Shown here one piece after another: positions 11,176 to 21,040 of a stretch of DNA of 64,000 nucleotides (its first letter is position 1; each line of letters begins with the position of its first letter). Origin of the DNA: Juglans regia (lineage: Eukaryota; Streptophyta; Magnoliopsida; Fagales; Juglandaceae); NCBI RefSeq assembly GCF_001411555.2, contig NW_023362480.1:1-64000 (forward strand), given 5' to 3'. The notes under the pieces were generated by a model. The model saw only the letters and a program-made list of their open reading frames with translations, was not told where the DNA came from and made no database searches. The position numbers were made by a program, and so were the translations under genes.

Positions 11176-12356
11176 ATGTCTCATCGGAGTAGCGCATCAC
11201 CAAGGGGGAGAGCAGATAACTCATCCTTTGTGTTGCAAGCCATGCAACAACAGTTTGAGCGGTTAAACTTGGTGTTGGGTGAAGTGAGGGATAGGATGGA
11301 TCATCAAGAAGCAGCGATTAGAAATCTACAAGGTAGGAGGGATAGGAGGCGATGTGAGCATAGAGTCGAAAATCAGTATGAGAATGAAGGAGATGGTGGG
11401 GAAGAGGAAGATTTAGCATCTGACGTTGGGTCGGGTAGAAATAGAGGAGTTAGGCATGAAAGAGGACTTGAGGGGAATCTAAGGGGTCGGGATGGTGTAG
11501 ATAGAGACCTTGGTAGCATCAAAATGAAAATACCATCTTTCCAAGGTAGAACTGACCCTGAGGTTTATCTAGAGTGGGAGAAAAAAATAGAGTTGGTGTT
11601 TGATTGTCATAATTACTCTGAGCAGAAAAAGATGAAGTTGGCTGTAATTGAGTTCACTGATTATGCGATTATTTGGTGGGATCAATTAGTATCCAATAGG
11701 AGGAGGAATTTTGAGAGGCCTGTAGAAACATGGAGAGAGTTGAAAGCTATCATGAGGCGGAGATTTGTACCTAGCCACTACTATAGAGACCTCTACAAAA
11801 ATTACAAAATCTTATACAGGGGTCTAGGAGTGTAGAGGACTACCATAAGGAGATGGAGGTGGCTATGATTCGGGCTAATGTAGTGGAGGATCGGGAGGCC
11901 ATAATGAAAAGATTTTTGAGGGGGTTGAATAGGGAGATAGCCAATGTAGTTGAGTTGCAACATTATGAGGAGGTAGAGGACATAGTGCACATGGCTATGA
12001 AGGTGGAGAGACGGCTAAAAGGAAAGGGTACATCAAGGTATACTTCGGTTTCTAGTACTTCTTGGAAACCAAAATGGGACAAAAATGATCAAGTTGTACC
12101 AAAGGAGAAGACCGAACCACCAAAGGGAAAATATTTGGGTGAGGCTGAAACCTCAAGAAAAAGTGAGAATGAGCTTAATAGTAAGAGTGAAGGTGACAGT
12201 GAAAGTGAGATTGTGCTGAAAAGCAAGAGTGAAGATGAGAGTGAAAGTGAAAGTGAATGTGAGATTGAGAAGAAAAGAAATAGTGAGACCGAAATGGAGA
12301 AAGAGAGAAAAATGAGAGAGAAAAAAGAAGAGGGTGAGACTAAGACCGGAGACTAA
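11176..12356 (+). pseudogene. gag: B2 gag (mosaic C/B, frameshifted)
   Basis: Starts at the conserved ATG of MSHRSSASPRG. N-terminal residues (DRMDHQEAAIRNLQGRRD, DVGSGRNRGVRHERG) match C5; from about LVSNRRRNFERPVETW onward it matches B1/B5. The retrotransposon-gag fold segments [18 protein letters not shown] and [11 protein letters not shown] are present. A 1-base loss near 11800 splits the frame, and a 13-base tandem duplication near 12345 (GAGACTAAGACC repeated) ends it. No zinc knuckle: the linker passes directly into a Lys/Glu/Ser-rich repeat region. Confidence 0.85.
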
Positions 12357-13815
12357 GACCTCAAGCAAAAGAGAGAATGAGTTGAAAAATAATTATGAGG
12401 TCGAGAGAACAAAAAAAGATGAAGAAAAAGAGAGTGACAGAAAAAAAGAGAGTGAAAATAAAAAAGAGTGTGAAAGGGAAAAAGAGAGTGAAAAAGAAAA
12501 AGAGAGTGGAAAGAAAAGAGAGTGTGAAGAAAGTGAGAGAAAAACAAAGAGAAAAGCGAGTTTTTATGCTAAGGCGAGTCTTAATCCTAACGTACTTGAC
12601 GTATGTTTGCCTAGTATTGTTGTCTCTTTGTTGCAGGGATATGAGGTCGTGTTTCCAAGTGGTGTATTTAGTGGATTGCCACCTAATAGGGAGATAGAGC
12701 ACTACATTGATTTTGTGCCAAGTGCGACAATTCCTAACCGACCTTTCTTGGAAAAACATGAGTCATTGACACATTTAAAGGGACAAGGTAAGTTGTTGAC
12801 TAGAATGCATGCTAAGCGGGAGGATTGTGTTCAGACTTTTCCTCATGTATTCAAATACACACAAGGTATGAAAAATTTTGTGGTTGATACTTTAGCAAGA
12901 AGGTATGTCCTTGTCTTCATTTTTTATGCAAAATTGTTGAGATTTGAATATGATAAGGGATTGCATGCTAATGATGATGACTTTGCTAGTGTGTATGGGA
13001 CATGTGAGAAAGCATCTTTTGGTAAGTTCTATAAACTAGATTGGTACTTGTTTAGAAATATTAGATTTTGTGTACCTACTAGTTTTATGCATAAGTTGTT
13101 TGTGTGTGATAGACATGCTGGTTTGTTGGGTAACCTTGGTGTAAGGAAGACTTTTGTTGTGTTGCATGAACATTTGTGGGAATATCATTTGCCTTTCAAT
13201 GACGTGTTGCATGAACATTTGTGGGAATATCATTTGCCTTTCAATGGCGTGTTGCATGAACGTTTGTGGAAGTATCAATTGTCATTCATCGATGTGTTAC
13301 ATGAATGTTTGTGGGAGTATCATTTGCCTTTCATTGACGTGTTACATGAACGTTTGTGGAAGTATCATTTGTCATTCATTAACATGTTGCATGAACGTTT
13401 GTCGGAGTATCATTTGCCATACATTGACTTGTTGCATGAACGTTTACAGGAGTATCATTTGCGTTTCAATGAGTTTGCATATATGGACTCTGTTTTGGGG
13501 CTGCCAAGGAAAGAAATAAGTAGAGATTCTATTTATATGGTTGTGGATAGATTTATAGAGTTTGCATATAATAGGACCATGCATACTACCACTTTATATT
13601 TTCCTTTCGCAATTGTTTATAGCCCTAATCCATTTACTCCTTTTGATTTAATGCCTTTACCTGTTGACGACATGAGTAGCTTGGATGGATCTTTTCAAAT
13701 TCTTGAACAAATTAATGATATTGCATATGAAATTAATGATAATATTACTAACGTTTTTCCCTTTGATCCAGGTGGAGATTCAAGGTTGAATCCTTTTGAG
13801 GAGAAGGGGGATTGA
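12334..13815 (+). pseudogene. B2 pol-remnant part of the fused family B frame
   Basis: An uninterrupted stretch of about 490 codons but lacking its own start; in B1 and B5 the same sequence is fused in frame to gag. Order: Lys/Glu/Ser repeat region; the RT N-terminal flank (VSLLQGYEVVFPSGVF, REIEHYIDFVPSATIPNRP) joined directly to the end of RNase H (HESLTHLKG), so the whole RT core and RNase H active site are missing; RNase H tail (FPHVFKYTQGMKNFVVD); integrase zinc-region remnant (FVCDRHAGLLGNLGVRKTF); seven minisatellite units; a short integrase patch ([25 protein letters not shown]); and a GPF-module remnant. No catalytic residue set survives. Confidence 0.8.
13159..13473 (+). repeat. 45-bp coding minisatellite, 7 units (B2)
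   Basis: Seven head-to-tail 45-bp units encode 15-residue repeats of the form VLHEHLWEYHLPFND, with variants such as VLHERLWKYQLSFID and LLHERLQEYHLRFNE. The period is exactly 45, so the frame is kept. B1 has the same seven units and B7 has eight, the extra one being a copy of the first. The unit is made of two integrase pieces (see findings). Confidence 0.95.
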
Positions 13816-13866
13816 TGGGAACCAAGGTGGAGATTCGAGGTCGAATCCTTTTGAGGAGAGGGGGAA
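13771..13866 (+). other. duplicated polypurine tract of B2
   Basis: Two copies of the sequence starting GGTGGAGATTC and ending in the purine tract GAGGAGAGGGGGA, 55 bases apart (purine tracts near 13796 and 13851). The first copy is followed by 12 bases of LTR start (TGATGGGAACCA) before the second begins. Found also in B7, not in B1 or B5; it looks like a template-switch product at the LTR border. Confidence 0.75.
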
Positions 13867-14189
13867 TGATGGGAACCATGATGGGCCTAGTCTTAAAGAT
13901 CACGGAGACAATATTGAATTTTATTTGTGAGTTGAGTTTTCTCCTCTTGTTCTTGATTGAACTCTTGAACTTATCAAAGGTAAATCACAACCTTTGTGGC
14001 GTTCCTCCTTTGTAATCTGGGTTCTTGAGACGGGTTCTTCAACGGGTCTAGATTTTAATATAATCTAGGTTCTTAAAACGAGTTCTCATCGGGTCTAGAT
14101 TCTCCAACCTTGACTTGATTTTGGCTTTCTTGGGGAGTTTTCAAATTGATTGTGGGTTCAAGGGAATTCATTCCCACGGGTTCATATCA
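13867..14189 (+). repeat. 3' LTR of B2, U3-deleted (323 bp)
   Basis: Same shortened structure as the 5' LTR and ends GGTTCATATCA before the TACGG duplication. Only two or three substitutions against the 5' copy by eye, which indicates a recent insertion. Confidence 0.9.
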
Positions 14190-14194
14190 TACGG

Positions 14195-14801
14195 TCTATT
14201 GTTATTGGTGGCTTCCAATTTGGTTAAATGTTTTATTTTATTAGTTTAGAATAAGTGGGCTTGAAGATGCTTGGCTCACATGTCTTATTTCTTTTAAACT
14301 ATGTTTTTGGGAAGGCCTTGTATTTTGGCCAAGGGCTTATTTGGAAAGTTACATTTTAGGAACTAGGGTTTCATCAATTTATTGTAGGGGGTTACTGTAG
14401 CCGCGCGTACTGTAGCCGGTACTGTTCATCAAGGGTAATTTTGGGTAAAAGGGGCATTATTTTGGCTAGGGTTTTGATTAGATTTGGCTTTAAAAACTCT
14501 TTGTAGCCTCATTTGAGAGTTAGACAATATTGAATTTTATTTGTGAGTCGAGTTTTCCCCTCTTGTTCTTGATTGAACTCTTGAACTTATCAAAGGTAAA
14601 TCACAACCTTTGTGGCGTTCCTCCCTTATGATCTGGGTTCTTGAGACGGGTTCTTCAACGGGTCTAGATTTTGATATAATCTAGGTTCTTGAAACGGGTT
14701 CTCATCGGGTCTAGATTCTCCATCCTTGACTTGATTTTTGGCTTTCTTGGGGAGTTTCCAAATTGATTGTGGGTTCAAGGGATTTCATTCCCGCGGGTTC
14801 A
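14195..14801 (+). repeat. nested family C LTR, right part
   Basis: Continues the C LTR begun at 9879, with ACTGTAGCC motifs (about 14393-14425), a TTTAAAAACTC box near 14490 and the CAAAGGT/ACCTTTG hairpin (about 14593-14614). It stops at GGGTTCA, lacking the usual TATCA, and runs into a 28-bp perfect palindrome (14798-14825) at the junction with B3. No target duplication is visible. Confidence 0.75.
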
Positions 14802-15629
14802 CCAATTAAAATTTTAATTGGTGAAAATTTAGTAGTGGCATGAACACTCCAATTATATGTAAAGTCAATGAATGGCAAACAATACTCCCACAAATGTTCA
14901 TGAAGCACACCTATTCTGAAATGACCACTCCAATATGCAAACTCAATGAATGACAAATGATACTCCCATAAACGTTCATGCAACATGTCTGAAATCTTAT
15001 TTTCACCAGAATGACCACTCCAATTATATGCAAACTCAATGAAACGCAAATGATACTCCCGCAAACGTTCATGCAACATGTCATTGTTTTACAGATGATA
15101 CTTCCACAAATGTTCATGCAATACATCAATGAATGACAAATGATACTTCCACAAATGTCCGTGCAACACGTTTTTGAATGGCAAATTATATTCCCACAAA
15201 CATTCATACAACACAACAAAAGTCTTCCTTACACCAAGGTTACCCAACAAACCAGCATGTCCATCACACACAAGCAACTTAAGCATAAAACTAGTAGGCA
15301 CACAAAATCTATTCTTTCTAAACAAGTACCAATCTAGTTTATAGAACTTAACAAAAGATGCTTTCTCACATGTTCCATACATACTAGCAAAGTCATCATC
15401 ATTAGCATGCAATTCCTTATCATATTCAAGTCTCAACAATTTTGCATCTAAAATGAAGACAAGGGCATACCTTCTTGCAAAAGCATCAACCACAAAATTT
15501 TTCATACCTTGTGTGCATTTGAATACGTGAGGAAAAGTCTTAATACAATCCGCCCGCTTAGCATGCATTCTAGTCAACAACTTACCTTTTCTCTTTAAGT
15601 GTGTCAATGACTCATGTTTTTCCAAGAAA
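14802..15629 (-). pseudogene. B3 pol remnant with minisatellite (broken)
   Basis: Minus strand, from 15625: FLEKHESLTHLK... RNase H tail, zinc-region remnant (LVCDGHAGLLGNLGVRKTF), then LHEHLW-type units with FAYNWSGHSGENKISD and FAYWSGHF spacers as in B4/B5, to about 14860. A break near 15090 (HLSSVK then a stop) interrupts the frame. It joins to 9878 once the nested elements are removed. Its 5' end is cut off at B4's LTR fragment. Confidence 0.8.
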
Positions 15630-16105
15630 TATTTGGAAAGTTTTTATTTTTTTGAACTAGTGTTAGGGTTACTGTAGCTGAGTTACTGTAGCACCATACA
15701 GTAGCCGTGGCACTATTCACTCAGGGGTATTTTTGGAAGATGGGATATTATTTTGGCTAGGGTTTTAATTAGGTTTTGGTTTAAATACTCTTTGTAGCCA
15801 CATTTTAATCAGTTTATGAAATTTGATGAATTTGTTCATTGTGAGTTGAGTTTTACTCATCTTGTTCTTAATTGAACTTTTGAACTTATCAAAGGTAAAT
15901 CACAACCTTTGTGGCGTTCCTCCTTTGTAATCTGGGTTCTTGAGACGGGTTCTTCAACGGGTCTAGATTTTAATATAATCTAGGTTCTTGAAACGAGTTC
16001 TCATCGGGTCTAGGTTCTCCATCCATTGACTTGATTTTGGCTTTCTTGGGGAGTTTTCAAATTGATTGTGGGTTCAAGAGATTTCATTCCCGCGGGTTCA
16101 TATCA
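15630..16105 (+). repeat. 5' LTR of B4, truncated
   Basis: Begins inside the LTR at TTTGGAAAG and contains ACTGTAGC motifs, a TTTAAATACTC TATA-like box near 15782, the CAAAGGT/ACCTTTG hairpin near 15890 and the GGGTTCATATCA end. The first roughly 270 bases are missing. Confidence 0.8.
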
Positions 16106-16974
16106 TTTGGTATCTAGAGCAAGGTTTCCAATCAGGTCTGATTCTATCTTTTAATTTTAGCATCCTTAAATTTAATTCTAGGGCTTCATTGTTCTAGGGT
16201 TGCCAAACAAAAAAAAAGAAACAAAAAGTAGGCTGCCGAAATTCTTAGGGTTTTGTGTTTGGCTGAAATTTGCATCACCTAGGGTTTCCTGCATCTCTAA
16301 GTTTGTCAATTGCTTGGAGTGTCGTTCCATTGATTCTCTTCTACTTCATTGTCCATGCTTGTGTGTTTTGAATTCAATTGGTTGGTTTTCACAATTGAAT
16401 ATTGCTGTTTGTGGATGAATTAGAGAGAAGAAAAGAAAGGAAAAGAAAAGAAAAGAAAAGAAAAGAAAGGAAAGGAAAAGAAAAGAAAAGAAAATTCGAA
16501 AAAAAAAAAAAACGAAAAGAAGAAGATGAAGAAAAGAGAAGGTAGCGTATTCAAAGTTGCTACATAGTTACAACAAAGAGAAAGAAAGAAATTTGTTGAT
16601 TAAACCTTATGATCAAAGGGGCTGCTGCATACATCACTCAAGTTGGTATCTTGTCTTATTGTTACTCTTTCATTCGTATAACTTCATTGATTCTCGTGTC
16701 ATTTTTATTCCTTCATGTTTCTCTTGTTCTTGTTTCCTGGATCTAATTACTAGTTGGGATAAAACATGGTTGCCTTGTCTTGATTGAGTTCATTTAGTTC
16801 TGAAAGAACTTGAGTGGGAAAGCTCTCGAGGTAAAAGGCAAGTGAGTGTGAGATTATTATTGGAAAAAAGCCAACTAAGAGTGAAACACGAGTTGAGTGC
16901 CATTATTTCAGTGCAAACACGTAAGGGAGTGTGTGAGGTTTTCCACTAACTTTCTTTTTGTGCAGCACATTATA
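16106..16974 (+). other. B4 primer site and leader with purine tract
   Basis: TTTGGTATCTAGAGCAAGG after the LTR is a degenerate tRNA-Met primer site. A GAAAA/GGAAAAG purine tract with an A-run occupies about 16424-16516. The rest has no meaningful frame; the codons just upstream of the gag ATG are open but start from GTG, so I do not count them as coding. Confidence 0.7.
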
Positions 16975-18192
16975 ATGTCTCATCGGAGTAGCTCATCAGT
17001 AAGGGGGAGAGAATATAACTCATCCATTGTGTTGCAAGCCATGCAACAACAGTTTGAGCAGTTGAACTTGGTGTTGGGTGAAGTGAGGGATATTATGGAT
17101 AATCAAGAAGCAGTGATTAGAAATCTGCAATGTGAGAGAGATAGGAGGCGACGTGAGCCTAGAACTGAGAATGGGTATAAGAATGGAGAGTTTGGTGAGG
17201 ATGATGAAGGCTTAACGTTTGAAGTTGGATTGGGTGGACATAGAGGAGTTAGGCATGGAAGAGGCCTTAGGGCAAACTCAGGGGGTCGAGATAGAGTAGA
17301 TAAGAACCTTGGGAGCATCAAAATGAAAATACCATCATTCCAAGGTAGAACCGACCCTAAAGTTTATTTAGAGTGGGAGAAAAGAATAGAGTTGGTGTTT
17401 GATTGTCATAATTACTCTGAGGAGAAGAAGGTGAAGTTGGCTGTAATTGAGTTCACTGATTATGCGGCTATTTGGTGGGATCAATTAGTGACCAATAGGA
17501 GAAAGAATCTTGAGAGGCCTGTAAAAACATGGAGAGAGTTAAAAGCTATCATGAGGCGGAGATTTGTACCTAGCCACTACTATAGAGACCTCTACCAAAA
17601 ATTACAAAATCTTACACAAGGGTCTAGGAGTGTAGAGGATTACCATAAGGAGATGGAGGTGGCTATGATTCGGGCTAATGTAGTAGAGGATCAGGAGGCC
17701 ACGATGACAAGATTTTTGAGTGGGTTGAATACGGAGATAGCCAATGTAGTTGAGTTGCAACATTATGTGGAGGTAGAGGATATGGTGCACATGGCTATGA
17801 AGGTGGAGAGGCGGCTAAAAGGAAAGGGTACATCAAGGTATACTTCAGTTTCTAATACTCCTTGGAAACCAAAGTTGGACAAAAATGATCAAGTTGTAAT
17901 AAGGGGGAAGGCCGACGAACCACCTAAGGGAAATGATTTGGGTGAGACTGAAACCTCAAGAAAAAAAGAGAATGAGTTGCAGAAATATTGTGAGGCCGAG
18001 AGCTCAAAAAAAGAGGAGAGTGGAAGAAAAAGAGAGCGTGAAATAGAAAAAGAGAGTGAGAGGAAAAAAAAGAATGAGGCCGAAACATCAAAAGAAAGAA
18101 AGAGTGAAAAAGAAAATAGAGAGGTGGCTGAGAGTCAAGAAAAAAGAGATTGCAGAGAGAAACAAAAAGGCAAAAGTGAGTTTTTATGCTAA
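16975..18192 (+). CDS. gag: gag of B4 (open, separated from pol remnant by a frameshift)
   Basis: About 405 residues from the conserved start MSHRSSSSVRG. N-terminal coiled segment (QQQFEQLNLVLGEVRD), Arg-rich stretch, then the retrotransposon capsid region: [62 protein letters not shown], and [22 protein letters not shown]. The C-terminus is Lys/Glu/Ser-rich. No CCHC knuckle and no protease. In B1 and B5 this frame continues into the pol remnant; here a frameshift in the Lys/Glu region ends it at 18192. Likely role in the family: structural capsid protein assembling around element RNA in the cytoplasm. Confidence 0.7.
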   Translation: MSHRSSSSVRGREYNSSIVLQAMQQQFEQLNLVLGEVRDIMDNQEAVIRNLQCERDRRRREPRTENGYKNGEFGEDDEGLTFEVGLGGHRGVRHGRGLRANSGGRDRVDKNLGSIKMKIPSFQGRTDPKVYLEWEKRIELVFDCHNYSEEKKVKLAVIEFTDYAAIWWDQLVTNRRKNLERPVKTWRELKAIMRRRFVPSHYYRDLYQKLQNLTQGSRSVEDYHKEMEVAMIRANVVEDQEATMTRFLSGLNTEIANVVELQHYVEVEDMVHMAMKVERRLKGKGTSRYTSVSNTPWKPKLDKNDQVVIRGKADEPPKGNDLGETETSRKKENELQKYCEAESSKKEESGRKREREIEKESERKKKNEAETSKERKSEKENREVAESQEKRDCREKQKGKSEFLC

Positions 18193-19510
18193 GGCAAGCT
18201 TTTATACTAATGAATTTAACGACTCTTTGCCTAGTGTTGTTGTTTCTTTGTTGCAGGGATATAAGGTCGTGATTTCTAGCGGCGTGTTTAGTGGATTGCC
18301 ACCTATTAGGGAGATAGAGCACTACATTTATTTTGTGTCAGGTGCGACTATCCCTACCCAATCTTTCTTGGAAGAACATGAGTCCTTGACACATTTAAAG
18401 GGACAAGATAAGTTGTTGACTAGAATGCATGCTAAGTGGGAGGATTGTATTGAGACTTTTCCTCATGTATTCAAATTCACACAAGGTGTGAAAAATTTTG
18501 TGGTTGAGGCTTTAGCAAGAAGGTATGTCCTTATCTTCATTTTAGATGCAAAATTGTTGAGACTTGAATATGAGAAGGAATTGCATGCTAATGATGATGA
18601 CTTTGCTAGTGTGTATGGAACATATGAGAAATCATCATTTGGTAAGTTCTATAAACTAGATTGGTACTTGTTTAGAATGAATAAATTTTGTGTGCCTACT
18701 AGTTTTATGCGTATGTTGCTTGTCTGTGATGGACATGCTGGTTTGTTGGGTAACCTTGGTGTAAGGAAAACGTTTGTTGTGTTGTATAAATGTTTGTGGG
18801 AATATCATTTGCCATTCAAAGACGTGTTGCACGAACGTTTGTGGAAGTATCATTTGTCATTCATTAATATATTGCATGAACATTTGTGAGAGTATCATTT
18901 GTCATACATTGACGTGTTGCATGAACGTTTGAGGGAGTATCATTTGTGTTTCATTGAGTTTGCATATAATTGTAGTGGTCATTCTGGTGAATATAAGATT
19001 TCAGACTTGTTGCATGAACGTTTGCGGGAGTATCATTTGCCATTCATTGAGTGTGCATATTGGAGTGGTCATTTTGGTTCGGGGAAGACTTTAGATGTGC
19101 TTCATGAACATTTGTGGGAGTATTGTTTGCCAATCATTGAGTTTACATATAATTGGAGTGTTCATGCTACTACTAAATTTTCACCAATTGAAATTGTTTG
19201 TATACTTAATCCATTTCCTCCTTCAGATTTAAAGTCTTTACCAATTGATGATAGGAGTAGCTTGGATGGACTATTCCAAATTCTTGAACAAATTATTGAA
19301 AATGCATGTCTAATGGATCTTCCAGGTAAGTATCATGTTTCTACTATTTTCAATGTTACTAACCATTTTCCCTTTGATCCAGGTGGAGATTCGAGGTCGA
19401 ATCCTCTTGAGGAGAGGGGGAATGATGGGAACCAAGATGAGCCTAATCTTAAAGATCATTTACAACTTCCAAATGGGTCAAGAAGATCAAGGAGACAATG
19501 CAATGATTGA
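18170..19510 (+). pseudogene. B4 pol remnant with interrupted minisatellite
   Basis: Continues from gag in another frame: KAKVSFYAKASFYTNEF, the RT-flank REIEHYIYFVSGATIPTQ joined to HESLTHLKG, an RNase H tail, the zinc-region remnant LVCDGHAGLLGNLGVRKTF, then LHERL units. A TGG-to-TGA stop lies in the third unit (about 18888). After the repeats come SPIEIVC, DLKSLPIDDRSSLDG and LFQILEQIIENACLMDL before the polypurine tract. The frame runs into the LTR to 19510. Confidence 0.8.
18779..19141 (+). repeat. 45-bp coding minisatellite with integrase spacers (B4)
   Basis: Six LHE-type units in groups: four, then the spacer FAYNCSGHSGEYKISD, one unit, then CAYWSGHFGSGKTLD, then one unit ending CLPIIE. 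The spacers resemble the integrase pieces FAYNRTMH and [10 protein letters not shown], which shows how the repeat was assembled. Confidence 0.85.
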
Positions 19511-20151
19511 TGCAATCCACTTGGGACAAGTTTAGCAAGAGCCCAACATTCAAGATGGGGCTTGAAGGATGAAGATCCAGTTTTAATTCATTTAAAGAAT
19601 TTATTTTATTTGTTTAGAATAATTGAGTTTATTATGGGAAGCACTTAAGGGGGCTTATGCAAGGGCATGTTGGGAAAGTTATTATTTTATTGAACTAGGG
19701 TTAGGGTTACTGTAGCCGAGTTACTGTAGCTCGGCACTGTAGCCGCGGCACTGTTCATCCAGGGGTACTTTTGGAAGATGGGGGTTTATTTTGGCTAGGG
19801 TTTCATTAGGTTTTCCTTTAAATACTCTATGTAGCCTCATTCTAATCAGTTTATGAAGTTTATGAAATTTGATGAATTTATTCATTGTGAGTTGAGTTTT
19901 ACTCCTCTTGTTCTTAATTGAACTTTTGAACTTATCAAAGGTAAATCACAACCTTTGTGGCGTTCCTCCTTTGTAATCTGGGTTCTTGAGACGGGTTCTT
20001 CAACGGGTCTAGATTTTAATATAATCTAGGTTCTTGAAACGAGTTCTCATCGGGTCTAGGTTCTCCATCCATTGACTTGATTTTGGCTTTCTTGGGGAGT
20101 TTTCAGATTGATTGTGGGTTCAAGGGATTTCATTCCCGCGGGTTCATATCA
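19423..20151 (+). repeat. 3' LTR of B4 (729 bp)
   Basis: TGATGGGAACCAAGATGAGCC after GGAGAGGGGGAA, ending GGGTTCATATCA. Carries three ACTGTAGC motifs (about 19709-19745), a TTTAAATACTC box (about 19818) and the CAAAGGT/ACCTTTG hairpin (about 19937-19958). The right flank is unassigned sequence. Confidence 0.85.
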
Positions 20152-20356
20152 CACATCCCGCTACATCACCATTACAGCATACCCGCCATATGATGCATCA
20201 CTCTACTACATGGAATATACTCTGCATATACACCTTACACCATATGGTGCATCTCACCATCACATAGAGTACATTCCACATGTACTCCCCACATATACCA
20301 TACCCCATAGAGAGTACACTCATCGTGTACTCCCTTCATACACACTACGGCGCATC
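20152..20356. other. unassigned 205-bp stretch with short degenerate repeats
   Basis: Not part of any LTR family here. It contains a loose repeat, CCATATGATGCATC near 20186 and CCATATGGTGCATC near 20240, followed by related CATAGAGTAC / CATAGAGAGTACAC motifs. The frame open here has no recognisable domain. It may be a trace of the original insertion target or a diverged tandem repeat. Confidence 0.5.
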
Positions 20357-21040
20357 AATTTGAAATAAAAGATAGAATCAGACCTGATTGGAAACCTGGC
20401 TCTAATACCACGGGTTGATATGAACCCGTGGGATTGAATTCCCTTGAACCCACAATCAATTTGAAAACTCCCCAAGAAAGCCAAAAATCAAGTCAAGGAT
20501 GGAGAATCTACACCCGATGAGAACCCGTTTCAAGAACCTAGATTATATTAAAATCTAGACCCATTGAACCCGTCTCGAGAACCTAGATTACAAAGGAGGA
20601 ACGCCACAAAGGTTGTTTTTTACATTTGATAAGTTCAAGAGTTCAATCAAGAACAAGAGGAGAAAACTCAACTCACAAATAAATTTCAATATTGTCTAAT
20701 CTCTCAAATGAGGCTACAAAGAGTTTTTAAAGCCAAACCTAATCAAAACCCTAACCAAAATAAAGCCCCTTTTACCCAAAATTACCCTTGATGAACAATA
20801 CCGGCTACATTACGCACGGCTACAGTAACCCCTACAATCAATTGATGAAACCCTAGTTCCTAAAATGTAACTTTCCAAATAAGCCATTGGCCAAAATACA
20901 AGGCTTTCCCAAAAACATAGTTCATAAGAAATAATACATGTGAGCCAAGCATCTTCAAGCCCACTTATTATAAATTAATAAAATAAATCATTTAACCAAA
21001 TTGGAAGCCTCCAATAACAATAGGCCGTATCTCTAAGTCA
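20357..21040 (-). repeat. family C 5' LTR (minus), outer part, with primer site
   Basis: 20416-21040 is a C-type LTR in reverse (TGATATGAACCCGTGGG...), interrupted after CTCTAAGTCA by B5 and resumed at 25993. Immediately left, 20357-20415 read on the minus strand is a degenerate primer site (GGTATTAGAGCCAGG) and the first 50 leader bases; the rest of that element is gone. So this is the 5' end of a deleted minus-strand C element. Confidence 0.75.

Larger units (their letters stand above)
10104..14189 (+). mobile_element. B2: complete family B element with shortened LTRs
   Basis: Flanked by a perfect 5-bp duplication TACGG (10099-10103 and 14190-14194). Order: 322-bp LTR, primer site, leader, gag, fused pol remnant with minisatellite, duplicated polypurine tract, 323-bp LTR. 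It sits inside a C LTR that sits inside B3, the deepest nesting in the window. Leader and gag N-terminus are C-like; the gag C-terminus and everything downstream are B-like, so B2 is a recombinant. Several frameshifts make it non-coding now. Confidence 0.9.
15630..20151 (+). mobile_element. B4: family B element with 5'-truncated LTR
   Basis: Partial 5' LTR (15630-16105), primer site, leader, gag, frameshifted pol remnant and complete 3' LTR (19423-20151). No target duplication can be read because the 5' end is lost at the junction with B3. The reading frame has one frameshift and one in-frame stop, so this is a decayed relative of B5. Confidence 0.85.
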
